A stretch of 64,000 bases of DNA from Parasphingorhabdus sp. (GTDB lineage Bacteria > Pseudomonadota > Alphaproteobacteria > Sphingomonadales > Sphingomonadaceae): NCBI GenBank assembly GCA_030373505.1, contig JAUCYS010000001.1:1-64000 (forward strand). The letters run 5' to 3'. Positions 36,501 to 44,272 of this stretch are shown here, piece after piece (the stretch's first letter is position 1; each line of letters starts with the position of its first letter). The notes beneath the pieces were generated by a model that was not told the DNA's origin, did no database searches, and saw only the letters and a list, made by a program, of their open reading frames with translations. The position numbers and the translations under genes are program-made.

Positions 36501-36968
36501 GAGCTGCTCGACGGTCATATCGTCGGCCTTGACGGCAAAATAGCCGATTGGGCCGCCGACTGCGTCGACTTTCGCGACTTGCGGCTCCAATATGCCTTCC
36601 GGCAAGGATCCGCGAATCTGGTCAACCGCATTTTTGACTTCACTGACGCTGTCGTTGACATCCTCGCCAATTTCAAACTCGACGAACGTCCGGCTGCTGC
36701 CCTCGCTTGCCGTGGAGCTGATGTTTTTTACGCCGCTGATCGAGCGGACCGCTGCTTCGACGCGCTGGGTGATCTGGTTCTCGATTTCCGTCGGCGCAGC
36801 GCCTGGCTGAGAGATATCGACGGAAACGGCCGGAAACTCGACATCCGGGTTATTCACCACATCCATGCGATTGAAGCTGAGCAATCCGGCAAAAAGCAGT
36901 CCGGCGAACAGTACCAGCGGTACAACCGGATTGCGCGTGCTCCAGGCGGAAATATTACGAAGGTTCAT
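33543..36968 (-). CDS. RND-family efflux transporter, inner-membrane pump
   Basis: A 1,141-residue proton-driven RND pump. It begins with the RND N-terminal helix and PDVEFPAVSVDISQPGAAPTEIE, has two large periplasmic domains, and two sets of membrane helices; the fourth-helix proton-relay region reads LGLVAGVLVDDAIVEIENI, carrying the paired Asp residues of RND pumps. There is an enlarged loop about 500-635 with extra hydrophobic segments compared with AcrB (about 1,050). It lies 27 bases downstream of its adaptor gene. No outer-membrane channel gene is in the window. Drugs, bile salts or solvents are typical cargo, but cargo cannot be read from the sequence. Confidence 0.93.
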   Translation of the reverse strand: MNLRNISAWSTRNPVVPLVLFAGLLFAGLLSFNRMDVVNNPDVEFPAVSVDISQPGAAPTEIENQITQRVEAAVRSISGVKNISSTASEGSSRTFVEFEIGEDVNDSVSEVKNAVDQIRGSLPEGILEPQVAKVDAVGGPIGYFAVKADDMTVEQLSWFVDDTVAKRLLTVNGMAEVDRFGGVDREIRVILKPDRMQALGVTANQINNALRQQNINAAGGRAEVGGTRQSVRVLGNADDAYALSQTQISLRNGQAVKLSDVADVNDAFGERSSISKVKGVEVVNFAMTRARGASDVTVYDEALEIMDKIEAENPGIEFIPLGTSVEYTRSQYKSSMLAMIEGAILAVVVVFIFLRDWRATVISAIAIPLSAIPTFWFMDLLGFNLNFLSLLALGLVAGVLVDDAIVEIENIVRHMRMGKTAYQASIDAADEIGLAVVATSFCIVAVFLPVGLMPGISGQFFKNFGITVVVSVLMSLAVARMITPMIAAYFLKAKGHAEHGGGVWMDRYMKLLQWVLDRSQADRVRETLVPAKASWWQYLIGFFLFASIFAVFAGAAASSGYALNGLMVTLIPSDFLRAILSLIFGMAAGTLAAFLLVKAIRWVVGLIGGRFALWYAYRSGRFRARGHDHRVWMMGVGLIAFGLTVILFAITPAQFQPTINEDNSRIQIEVVPGTTLEQTEKIADRVSALMYAQPEVERALTRVRETNATVFVSLKEDRKKTSIEFERSLLPELQKIPDARISFQSQSGGGGTGRDISIMLTGSDPDLLDKTAAQLVEQMKGIDLIRAPRIDADLSRPEIIITPYMNLASQLGVTTASLSQTIRIATLGEIDQNAAKFSLSDRQIPIRVMLPLESRTDLTTIENLPIPIASGGTVPLSRVASVSFGSGPTSIQRYNQNRRTFVGADLAPDVIKGEAMEKIYALPIMKDLPTGVSNEAFGEDEWQQELAVNFVIALIAGILLVFATLVLLYKRVMSPLVNMGSLALAPLGGIFLVWLWGQSLSMPVLIGVLMLLGIVSKNSILLIDFAIEEMQKGVPKFEAIMDAGHKRAQPIVMTTVAMTAGMVPTAISLSGDGAWRQPMGIVVIGGLTVSTLLTLVIVPAGFSLADGFERRAGPWLRSRILTYRPGDDRHDRPDAEVQPAE

Positions 36969-36995
36969 TGATCAGGCCTCAAATTTCCGAATGAA

Positions 36996-38177
36996 TCAGG
37001 CGCCACTGGCTTTTTTCTGAACTTCCGGTCTAACGGTCTCACCCGGGTTCAGGAAGCCGCCTGCACGCAGCACGACCTTTTCATTTCCGGTCAGACCCGA
37101 TGCGATGGATAAACCGGCGCTGGATACAGAACCCACGACGACATCGCGGCGGACCGCCTTGTTGTCAGGCCCAACGATATAGACAAAGCTTCCTTTGCTG
37201 TCGTTCAGTACGGCGGATTCGGGCAAGACAGCTGCCTCTGAAGTGCCACTTTCGATACGTGCATTGGCAAAGCCGCCAGGACGCAAGGAGCTGTCATAGC
37301 CCAAGGCAATTCGGGCGATACCCTGGCGGGTTTGCGGATCAATCACAGGAGAAATCTGCCAGATCTGGCCCGTCAATGTTTTGTTGGCGCCGACTGGCGT
37401 GACCTGAGTGGTGGTGCCGACCGAGACATTGGCCAGATCGCCTTCACCGAGCTGTGCCCGCAATTCCATTTCGCCATTCTGGGCCAGCAGGAACAATGTT
37501 CCGCTGCCCTGGGTGACGGTTTGGCCCGGCTCGACATTGCGTTCCAGAACAAAACCGGCCTTGGGAGCAACAATGTTCAGGCGACTGTTTCGCGCGCGCG
37601 ACTCCTGCAACTGCGCCTGGGCCACGCGGAGGCGGGCGGCCGCGGAATCGCGTGTTGCCGTCAGCCGATCAATATCCGCCTTGGAAATAAATCCCCGGTC
37701 GACCAGCTGGGTTGCACGATCCAGATTGGCCTGCGCCAGATTGAGATCGGCGCGAGAAACCCCGACCGATGCCTCGAGGCCCGCCGCCTGCTGGGATTGC
37801 ACTGACTGATCGATACTCGCCATGATCTGGCCTTGCTTGACCCAGTCGCCGGCATCGACGTAGACATTTGTCACGCGTCCGCCTTCACCGACCACACTGA
37901 CCGCAATTTCCCGTCGAGCTGCCAAGGTCCCGGTAGCGTTGATGGTGCGGGTGACCTGTTGCTTGCCTGGAGCCATGACCGTGACGGTCGGTGCCTGACT
38001 GGCGGAATCATCCTCCGCAGCACCCGCGCCCGCGAAATAATTATAGCCGATATAGGCGAGCAGAAGTGCGACCGCCACCGCCGCAGCGATAATCAACCGC
38101 CGCCGGATTTTGGCGCGCGCCTCGGGATCGTCCAGAACTTCTGCATCTTCGCTGGGAATGGTGGATTCATAGTTCAT
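36996..38177 (-). CDS. RND efflux periplasmic adaptor subunit
   Basis: A 393-residue membrane fusion protein. The cytoplasmic N-terminus is followed by an anchor at about 28-50 (IIAAAVAVALLLAYIGY), a lipoyl half (GRVTNVYVDAGDWVKQGQ), an alpha-hairpin about 125-195, the second lipoyl half (APKAGFVLERNVEPGQTV), a beta-barrel and a membrane-proximal domain. It has no lipobox, so it is held by the membrane helix. It is the first gene of the adaptor, pump, DUF445 operon. No TetR/MarR regulator is adjacent. Confidence 0.92.
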   Translation of the reverse strand: MNYESTIPSEDAEVLDDPEARAKIRRRLIIAAAVAVALLLAYIGYNYFAGAGAAEDDSASQAPTVTVMAPGKQQVTRTINATGTLAARREIAVSVVGEGGRVTNVYVDAGDWVKQGQIMASIDQSVQSQQAAGLEASVGVSRADLNLAQANLDRATQLVDRGFISKADIDRLTATRDSAAARLRVAQAQLQESRARNSRLNIVAPKAGFVLERNVEPGQTVTQGSGTLFLLAQNGEMELRAQLGEGDLANVSVGTTTQVTPVGANKTLTGQIWQISPVIDPQTRQGIARIALGYDSSLRPGGFANARIESGTSEAAVLPESAVLNDSKGSFVYIVGPDNKAVRRDVVVGSVSSAGLSIASGLTGNEKVVLRAGGFLNPGETVRPEVQKKASGA

Positions 38178-38364
38178 TATTTTTACTCTTCGGTCGGTCT
38201 CTTATCGTATTTTCAAGCGGCAATACACAAAAGAATCGCTGATTTCCCGTTCAGTTCGGCATTTCACCAGCTGTATTACATAAATATGGCACCAGCGGCA
38301 AGCGGGAACAGTATCGGGCCGTCGTCGCAAGCCTCGCTTCGATCAACGACCAACGTCATCATAC

Positions 38365-38397
38365 GAAAGGGCCGATTGCCACCGAACCGGCCCTTTC
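38365..38397 (-). terminator. Intrinsic-type terminator after the GlsB/YeaQ gene
   Basis: A 10-bp stem GAAAGGGCCG / CGGCCCTTTC with a 13-base loop, 31 bases downstream of the minus-strand stop at 38428. The T residues are within the stem; nothing follows that is T-rich. Confidence 0.55.
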
Positions 38398-38427
38398 TGT
38401 CAATAGCTTGTCTGCTGAAAGCGGGGG

Positions 38428-38691
38428 TTAGCGCACTCGGCCGCGCTGGATCAGGTTCAGGATCAGCAACAGAACCACAGCACCGACAAAGGCGGTGAAC
38501 AAGCCGATAATGGAAAATTCCTGGATACTACCGCCGAAGCCGAAATACCCGCCGACGAAATTGCCGATAAACGAACCGATGATGCCGACAATGATATTCA
38601 AGAAAACGCCCATGGACGCATCACGTCCCATCACCATGCTGGCAAGCCAGCCCGCGATTCCGCCAACGATCAAAGCAATAATCCAACCCAT
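38428..38691 (-). CDS. GlsB/YeaQ/YmgE (transglycosylase-associated) small membrane protein
   Basis: An 87-residue, highly hydrophobic, glycine-rich protein with three membrane segments: GWIIALIVGGIAGWLASMVMG, then NIIVGIIGSFIGNFVGGYFG, then IGLFTAFVGAVVLLLILNLI. It matches the family across its full length. Family members are often induced by stress; the 'transglycosylase-associated' name has little direct support. AGGAGGAATAT lies just before the ATG, a strong ribosome site. A terminator follows, so it is probably transcribed alone. Confidence 0.9.
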   Translation of the reverse strand: MGWIIALIVGGIAGWLASMVMGRDASMGVFLNIIVGIIGSFIGNFVGGYFGFGGSIQEFSIIGLFTAFVGAVVLLLILNLIQRGRVR

Positions 38692-38769
38692 ATATTCCTC
38701 CTGCTTTCATGCGAAAGTGAAAATCCTTCGCTTGTGAATACAGCTACATACAGGATTATTGACGTTACT

Positions 38770-38811
38770 AGAAGAAATAAAAAGGGCCGCTGGAACTCTT
38801 CTAGCGGCCCT
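38770..38811 (-). terminator. Rho-independent terminator of sciP
   Basis: A 9-bp stem AGGGCCGCT / AGCGGCCCT with an 11-base loop (38783-38811), followed on the minus strand by TTTTTATTTCTT. It starts 32 bases past the sciP stop and is the clearest intrinsic terminator in the window. Confidence 0.85.
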
Positions 38812-38842
38812 CTTGATATGGGGGAGGCTGGGCGGTTGTCCG

Positions 38843-39142
38843 TCAGTATTTTTGCTGTCTTTCGTACAAGTCGCGATAATGCTGGATCCGCGTGACCCGC
38901 AATCCTGGCATTCCCGACCGGTCGACAGCCCGTTGCCAGGATGCAAATTCCTCGAGCGAAAGATCATAGCGGTCACAGACTTCATCGACCGACAACAGAC
39001 CACCATTGACCGCCGCAACGACTTCCGCCTTGCGACGCACCACCCAGCGCGTGGTTCCCGGTTTCGGCAAATCGTCAATGGTGAGTGGTTCACCAAGGGG
39101 CCCGACAACTTGCGCTGGTTTTATTTTTTGATTTTCAATCAT
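38843..39142 (-). CDS. sciP: SciP, CtrA-inhibitory cell-cycle regulator (DUF1153)
   Basis: A 99-residue protein whose core (about 12-95) matches SciP: VVGPLGEPLTIDDLPKPGTTRWVVRRKAEVVAAV, then GGLLSVDEVCDRYDLSLEEFASWQRAVDRSGMPGLRVTRIQHYR. In Caulobacter SciP binds the master regulator CtrA and blocks its activation of target promoters without stopping DNA binding; the protein also has a helix-turn-helix-like core. It is restricted to alphaproteobacteria, which supports the host assignment. A good terminator follows, and I saw no CtrA box (TTAA-N7-TTAA) in the gap upstream. Confidence 0.92.
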   Translation of the reverse strand: MIENQKIKPAQVVGPLGEPLTIDDLPKPGTTRWVVRRKAEVVAAVNGGLLSVDEVCDRYDLSLEEFASWQRAVDRSGMPGLRVTRIQHYRDLYERQQKY

Positions 39143-39238
39143 ACTACCCTCAATTTAGCCTTTCGGCATTTTTGCCCCGTTCCCCGTTACGTCTGGCCTT
39201 CGTAGCGGCAGAGCTTTTCCATTACCTGAACTGCCAAG

Positions 39239-39255
39239 GTAAACGTGGCGTTTAC
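39239..39255. repeat. Short perfect inverted repeat
   Basis: GTAAACG-TGG-CGTTTAC, a 7-bp stem with a 3-base loop, 7 bases beyond the stop of the small hypothetical gene at 39263. It could be its terminator, though no T-run follows. Confidence 0.35.
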
Positions 39256-39262
39256 AAATCGA

Positions 39263-39595
39263 TTATTTCTCCATTTTATCCAATTCTTGCTGTGCCAGAT
39301 CCGGTCGGAAGCAACCGGTTCTGAACAATGTTGGCTCGCGGTGACCCGCCAGATTTTGCCCCAAACGGCCAGCAAAAAAAGCCATCCGTTCATCCATGAA
39401 GGAAGCGCGCACGGCTTCCTTCGAAGCTTCCCCGGTTGGACGGGCGGCGCCGAAATCTCTTGCTGACTGGCTGGAAGCCTGACGGGCAATCGCACGGGCG
39501 AGCAGGGACTGATGATCCGTAGACTTGCCGCTGCCGCCAATGCTTTGATTGCCCACAGTCGGATCGCGGTGCTGGTGGGGAAAATTCATATCCAT
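39263..39595 (-). CDS. Small hypothetical protein
   Basis: A possible 110-residue soluble protein, starting MDMNFPHQHRD and ending FRPDLAQQELDKMEK. The middle (DERMAFFAGRLGQNLAG) has the composition of a real helical protein, and no other gene covers the stretch. I recognise no family, and the ribosome site is weak; an upstream in-frame start at 39646 would add 17 residues. A competing frame in the same place (39187-39540) looks like a shadow. It is divergent from mnmA and upstream of sciP on the same strand. Confidence 0.45.
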   Translation of the reverse strand: MDMNFPHQHRDPTVGNQSIGGSGKSTDHQSLLARAIARQASSQSARDFGAARPTGEASKEAVRASFMDERMAFFAGRLGQNLAGHREPTLFRTGCFRPDLAQQELDKMEK

Positions 39596-39784
39596 AGACA
39601 CTGCTCTAGCAGCGAAGATATAAGCTAGTGTAAAAGGGACGTTCACATAGCCTTAGGACAAGTTAAGCAAACCTTCCTTTTATCGGGGCCGTTCGTGCCA
39701 AAGTGAAGCATATTGGAACCAAAAGAGGCAGATATTCGCTGCGCTGGCGTTAGCGGCGGGATGTCGTTAAGGACGGCTATTGAG

Positions 39785-40921
39785 ATGATGGACAGAATCA
39801 ACGGAAATTTTCAGCTGGGCGATGACCTGGCAGGCAAGCGCATCGTGGTGGCGATGTCGGGCGGTGTGGATTCGAGCGTCGTCGCCGCGCTGGCGGCGCG
39901 CACCGGCGCGGAAACCATCGGTATTACCCTGCAACTTTACGACCATGGCGAAGCTGTGGGACGCGTGGGAAGCTGCTGCGCCGGACAGGATATCCGCGAC
40001 GCCCGTGCCGTGGCCGATCGGCTTGGCATCGCCCATTATGTTTTCGATCATGCCAGCCGTTTCAAGGACTCGGTCATGGATGTCTTCGCCGACGAATATA
40101 TGGCTGGCCGGACTCCGATCCCCTGCGTTCAGTGCAATATGGGAGTGAAATTTACCGATCTGCTGCAACTGTCCCGCGAACTGGGAGCGGATTGCCTGGC
40201 AACGGGTCATTATGTCCGGCGTGTCGCGACTCCGGATGGCGCGCAATTGCACCGGGCGCTCGATCCGGCTCGCGACCAGAGCTATTTCCTGTTCGCAACC
40301 ACCCAGGAGCAGCTGGATTATCTTCGTTTTCCGCTGGGCGATCTGCCCAAGACACAGGTTCGTGAAATTGCCGAAGACATGGGGCTGGCGGTGGCATTCA
40401 AACCCGACAGCCAGGATATCTGCTTCGTTCCCAATGGGGACTATGCCAGCGTCGTCCGCAAATTGCGACCGGACGCGGATGATGACGGCGAGATTGTCCA
40501 TATCGACGGCCGGTCCATGGGACGGCACAAGGGCCTCATCCATTATACCGTGGGTCAGCGCAAGGGGCTGGAAATCGGCGGTCAGGCGGAGCCGCTGTAT
40601 GTGATTCGGCTGGAACCGGACACGAAGCGCGTGATCGTCGGTCCCAAAGCGGCTCTGGCGGTTGCCTCGGCCTCGCTGCGCGACATCAACTGGATTGGCG
40701 GCGACTATGCGGGACCGGTCGAAGTGAAGGTCCGCTCAATGGCCAGACCCACTTTGGCCCGTCTGGAAGGACAGGAGTTGCAGTTCCACAATCCCGAATT
40801 CGGCGTTTCTCCGGGTCAGGCGGCGGTTTTCTATCACAAGGACCGGGTGTTGGGTGGCGGCTGGATCGACGGCACGGCTGCCCTGGAACAGCAATGGCTG
40901 GCCGGAGTCGAAGTGCAGTGA
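39785..40921 (+). CDS. mnmA: tRNA-specific 2-thiouridylase MnmA
   Basis: A 378-residue enzyme that adds sulfur to U34 of tRNA-Lys, -Glu and -Gln. The ATP pyrophosphatase loop is SGGVDSS (residues 25-31); the first catalytic cysteine is in CVQCN (Cys117) and the second in SQDICFV, giving the persulfide pair. The [12 protein letters not shown] block and the C-terminal beta-barrel are present. The start is uncertain: ATG 39785/39788 lie after TTGAG and a distant AAGGA, while ATG 39761 and TTG/ATG 39713 are in frame upstream. It is transcribed alone. Confidence 0.93.
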   Translation: MMDRINGNFQLGDDLAGKRIVVAMSGGVDSSVVAALAARTGAETIGITLQLYDHGEAVGRVGSCCAGQDIRDARAVADRLGIAHYVFDHASRFKDSVMDVFADEYMAGRTPIPCVQCNMGVKFTDLLQLSRELGADCLATGHYVRRVATPDGAQLHRALDPARDQSYFLFATTQEQLDYLRFPLGDLPKTQVREIAEDMGLAVAFKPDSQDICFVPNGDYASVVRKLRPDADDDGEIVHIDGRSMGRHKGLIHYTVGQRKGLEIGGQAEPLYVIRLEPDTKRVIVGPKAALAVASASLRDINWIGGDYAGPVEVKVRSMARPTLARLEGQELQFHNPEFGVSPGQAAVFYHKDRVLGGGWIDGTAALEQQWLAGVEVQ

Positions 40922-41286
40922 GCTTGCGGAGCAGGCTCCTGGCGGGCTGAATATATCGGAAGACGAGTCCGATGCCGGGACCGGCAATCGCTGGCTGCGC
41001 CCCGGTCTTTGCCCGGAACGATCTGTTAAGTGGCTTTTGTATGGCGCCGGTGCATTGACCGGATCAACGATTGCGGGGAACCGCAGGCGGGGTGCGAACG
41101 TATAATGCATTGTGGAAGCCACATATCATCATGCCGGCTGCCGGACCGGCCTGAATGATTTGCCCTCGCACCCCCCCCATCGCAAGATTGGCAAATGATT
41201 GGATCGGACGATAGCGAAGGCCGACCCGACAGGATGAATCTTCTCGGTCCAAGCATTGCCGGCTAGCAACACTCTGGGATCATATT
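40922..41286. other. Intergenic stretch, nothing recognised
   Basis: A 365-base gap between mnmA and the antiporter gene. It contains an eight-C run near 41170 and a GCCGGC-rich inverted sequence near 41130, but no convincing gene, RNA or terminator. The last part presumably holds the antiporter promoter. Confidence 0.4.
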
Positions 41287-42609
41287 ATGACGGCGGCATC
41301 ACTACTCATATTGGCAGCAACAGGGGGGACCGCCACCTCGGATCCGGTTATGCAGAATGAAGTGGGAAGGGACATGATCTCGCTCCATATTCCGTTGCTG
41401 CTGGGGCTGGGCTTTCTCATCTTGATGGTGGCCTGGCTGCCCCTGATCTTGCGTCGGCTGCCGCTGAGCCTGCCCATTATCTGCCTGGGACTGGGCATGG
41501 TCATATTTTCCTGGCCGCCCTTTTCGGACTATTCCCCGCACCCTACGGAAACGCCGGTAATCATCGAAAAAGCCACGGAACTCATCGTGATTATTTCCTT
41601 GATGGGGGCTGGGCTAAAGATATCGCGACCCTTTGCGCGCGATGGATGGGCGCTGCCCGTCCGGCTGCTCGCGCTGACCATGCCGTTGACGATCCTCTGC
41701 CTGGCATTTCTCGGCGGCTGGCTGTTGGGGCTTCCGGTAGCCACGGCCTTGCTTCTCGGAGCGTGCCTCGCTCCGACAGATCCGGTGCTGGCGTCGGATG
41801 TGCAGATCGAACGCCCTGCCAATACCGACGAGGACGAGGTGCGATTTGCCCTGACGGCGGAGGCGGGCCTGAACGACGCGCTAGCATTTCCGTTCGTTCA
41901 TTTGGCGATCGCCGCCAGTATCGCGGGTTTCGGGATGGATGTCTGGAAAGAATGGGTGATCACCGATGTCGTTGTGCGCGGACTGGTGGGTGTCGTGGTC
42001 GGCATGATATTGGGTACCTTGCTGGGCAAGGCCATCTACAAGCTGCCAACCGGCACCCGTCTGTCGCGCACCGGAGACGGGTTTGTCGCGCTGGGGGCTA
42101 CACTGATCGTCTATGCGCTGACCGAATATCTGCATGGGTACGGGTTTCTCGCGGTATTCCTGGCGGGAATGAGCTTGCGCCGCGAGGCAGGAGATCATGA
42201 ATATAATGTCCGCCTGCATGATTTTGCCGACGAAACCGAACGTTTGCTGATGATGATCCTGTTGGTCTGTTTTGGCGGAATGATCATTGGTGGCGGACTG
42301 CTTCAGGAAATTGGCTGGCGGCATCTGCTGTTCGCGCTGCTTGCACTTCTGGTCATTCGCCCGATGGCCGGCTGGCTGAGCATGACAGGCATAAAGCGTT
42401 CCGCAGGCGAACGGGCCATTGTCTCCTTTTTCGGGATCCGCGGTCTGGGCTCGGTCTTTTATCTGGCTTTTGCGCTGAATCATGGCGATTTTGGTGCCGG
42501 AAATGACCTGTGGCCGGTTGTTTCTCTGGTAATATTCTTGTCGATCCTGCTCCATGGCGTTGCCGTGACGCCAACAATGAGGCGACTGGACAGGATCAAA
42601 TCAGACTAG
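41287..42609 (+). CDS. CPA1-type Na+/H+ antiporter
   Basis: A 440-residue cation/proton antiporter with about 12 membrane segments. The CPA1 ion-binding signature is ACLAPTDPVLASDVQ (TDP motif of helix 4) followed by EAGLNDALAFP (ND pair of helix 5). There is also the conserved GIRGLGSVFYLAFAL near the C-terminus. It has no long cytoplasmic regulatory tail. The start ATG 41287 gives a short extra N-terminus before the first helix; ATG 41350 or 41374 are possible. It probably exports Na+ (or K+/Li+) in exchange for protons for pH and salt homeostasis. Confidence 0.92.
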   Translation: MTAASLLILAATGGTATSDPVMQNEVGRDMISLHIPLLLGLGFLILMVAWLPLILRRLPLSLPIICLGLGMVIFSWPPFSDYSPHPTETPVIIEKATELIVIISLMGAGLKISRPFARDGWALPVRLLALTMPLTILCLAFLGGWLLGLPVATALLLGACLAPTDPVLASDVQIERPANTDEDEVRFALTAEAGLNDALAFPFVHLAIAASIAGFGMDVWKEWVITDVVVRGLVGVVVGMILGTLLGKAIYKLPTGTRLSRTGDGFVALGATLIVYALTEYLHGYGFLAVFLAGMSLRREAGDHEYNVRLHDFADETERLLMMILLVCFGGMIIGGGLLQEIGWRHLLFALLALLVIRPMAGWLSMTGIKRSAGERAIVSFFGIRGLGSVFYLAFALNHGDFGAGNDLWPVVSLVIFLSILLHGVAVTPTMRRLDRIKSD

Positions 42610-42710
42610 GATCAACGGGCCGATATTTGCGGTACAGCCGTTAGTTCCCTTTTTGCCACATACGTGGCCGGCAGACCCGCAGTCATCCGAAAGGAAGGGG
42701 GCTCTTCCTT

Positions 42711-43079
42711 TCATTCTTGGTCGAGCTGGGCTTCCGTGAGCATGACACAACCCCAGCCCTCCCGAAACTCGGCCGTTGCCGAGGCGATCATGAGGGCAGA
42801 GGCGGTTACACGTCTGCGCTCCTCGTCCAGGCTCAACCCGATCACTTCCATGCCGGGCTCGAAATCCTTTTTGCAATCCTCGAGGTCCCGTCCACCGATA
42901 TAGTGACAGGAGCAGGCCACCCGCGCGCCATAGGCGGTGCCGACATTCAGCTGCCCTTTTATGAAGGCAAAATTATATGCCAGGACAGCGAACAGAATCA
43001 GCAGGAAAAACGCCCCGATATACAAGGCTATCCGCCTTTTGCTCGGTCGGGAGCTTGAAGTTCTTTTTACGGTTGCCAT
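42711..43079 (-). CDS. Small membrane-anchored protein with four cysteines
   Basis: A 122-residue protein with a basic N-terminus, one membrane helix (about 17-40) and an exported domain with four cysteines: CSC at 56/58, Cys69 in DLEDCKKDFEPGME, and Cys111 in GWGCVML. The spacing suggests two disulfides in the periplasm. I recognise the pattern as a conserved sphingomonad hypothetical but know no function. It is divergent from the serine hydrolase with only 29 bases between the two starts, so they must share regulatory DNA. Confidence 0.75.
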   Translation of the reverse strand: MATVKRTSSSRPSKRRIALYIGAFFLLILFAVLAYNFAFIKGQLNVGTAYGARVACSCHYIGGRDLEDCKKDFEPGMEVIGLSLDEERRRVTASALMIASATAEFREGWGCVMLTEAQLDQE

Positions 43080-43108
43080 GGCGGCGTCTATTGGTGCAAC
43101 GACGCGCC

Positions 43109-44251
43109 ATGCACAAGATTAAACTCGCATTGTTGTCGGCGTTCACGATAGCCCTTTCCGGTTGCGGAGCCGCCGGGGATTCGGCGCCTGCGCCGGAGAA
43201 AAGCGCGGCCGAGCTGGCCTATATTTCGGACGCGAGCCCGATTGCCAAATCGCGGCTGGACGCGGCCATTGCACCGTTATTCGACGACCCGGCGATGGCG
43301 GAAACACGGGCCTTGCTGGTGATGCATCAGGGCAAGATCATCGCCGAGCTTTACGGAGATGGCTATGACGCCGACACGCGGTTCATTAGCTGGTCCATGG
43401 CGAAAAGCTTTACCGGCGTGCTGATCGGCTTCCTGGTGGCAGACGGGCGCCTGGTGCTTGACGATCCCGCTCCCGTCCCGGCGTGGCAGAGAAGCGGAGA
43501 CCCGCGCGGCGAAATCACGCTGCGGCAACTGCTCCAGATGTCGTCCGGTCTCGACCATACTGAAACCGCCGAAGAAGGCGGCAAGACCGTTTTCGAGGCC
43601 GACACCAACCGCATGCTGTTTCTCGACGGTGCCCAGGACGTTGCCGCCTATGCCGAAGCGCGCCCGATGGAGGCCCGGCCGGGTGAAAAGTTCGAATATA
43701 GCACCGCGACCAGCATGATTCTCTCCGACATCATCACCCGGACGCTGACCAGAAGCACCGATCCACAGGTCCGGCGCGATATCACTTTGCGCTTCATTCG
43801 GGGGCGATTGCTGGAACCGCTGGGAATGGACAGCACCTATCCCGAATTTGATCCGAGCGGGACATTTCTGGGTGGCAGCATCATCCAGGCCACCGCCCGC
43901 GATTACGCAAAATTTGGCGAGTTTCTGCGCCACAAGGGTGCCCGCAAGGGTGCGCAGCATCTGCCGGTCAGCTGGGTGCGATTCATGACGACATCCTCGG
44001 AGAATGATCCGGCCTATGGTGGGCACATCTGGCTCAATAAGCACCGTCCGGAAAGCCGGAATCCGGTTTTGTTTCCCGATAATGGCCCGGACACTATTTT
44101 CGCCGCGCTTGGCCATCTGGGGCAGCAGATCGTGGTATCGCCCGACCAGCAGCTCACCGTGGTTCGGCTGGGCAAGACCCAGGATGATGTGCTGGCACCG
44201 ATGAGCGCACAGATCGGCCGGATCATGGCGCTGTTCCCGATCAGGGGCTAG
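43109..44251 (+). CDS. Lipoprotein serine hydrolase (beta-lactamase/class C-like fold)
   Basis: A 380-residue lipoprotein: signal peptide with lipobox LSGC (Cys19), then a penicillin-recognising fold. The catalytic motif S-x-x-K is SMAK (Ser96, Lys99), and the Tyr motif is YST (Tyr197), where many have Y-x-N. The C-terminal HLGQQIVVSP replaces the KTG motif with HLG, as is common in the esterase-type members. So it is probably an esterase or peptidase rather than a true beta-lactamase. ATG 43109 is chosen because the upstream extension is not signal-like. Confidence 0.9.
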   Translation: MHKIKLALLSAFTIALSGCGAAGDSAPAPEKSAAELAYISDASPIAKSRLDAAIAPLFDDPAMAETRALLVMHQGKIIAELYGDGYDADTRFISWSMAKSFTGVLIGFLVADGRLVLDDPAPVPAWQRSGDPRGEITLRQLLQMSSGLDHTETAEEGGKTVFEADTNRMLFLDGAQDVAAYAEARPMEARPGEKFEYSTATSMILSDIITRTLTRSTDPQVRRDITLRFIRGRLLEPLGMDSTYPEFDPSGTFLGGSIIQATARDYAKFGEFLRHKGARKGAQHLPVSWVRFMTTSSENDPAYGGHIWLNKHRPESRNPVLFPDNGPDTIFAALGHLGQQIVVSPDQQLTVVRLGKTQDDVLAPMSAQIGRIMALFPIRG

Positions 44252-44272
44252 TCTGACACAGGCAATCCTGAA

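Noticed and set aside
41165-41180. Eight-C run as a phase-variation tract
   Set aside because: It lies in a non-coding gap more than 100 bases before the next start, with no coding frame across it.
43109-44251. True class C beta-lactamase
   Set aside because: The SxxK serine is present, but the YxN and KTG motifs are altered to YST and HLG.
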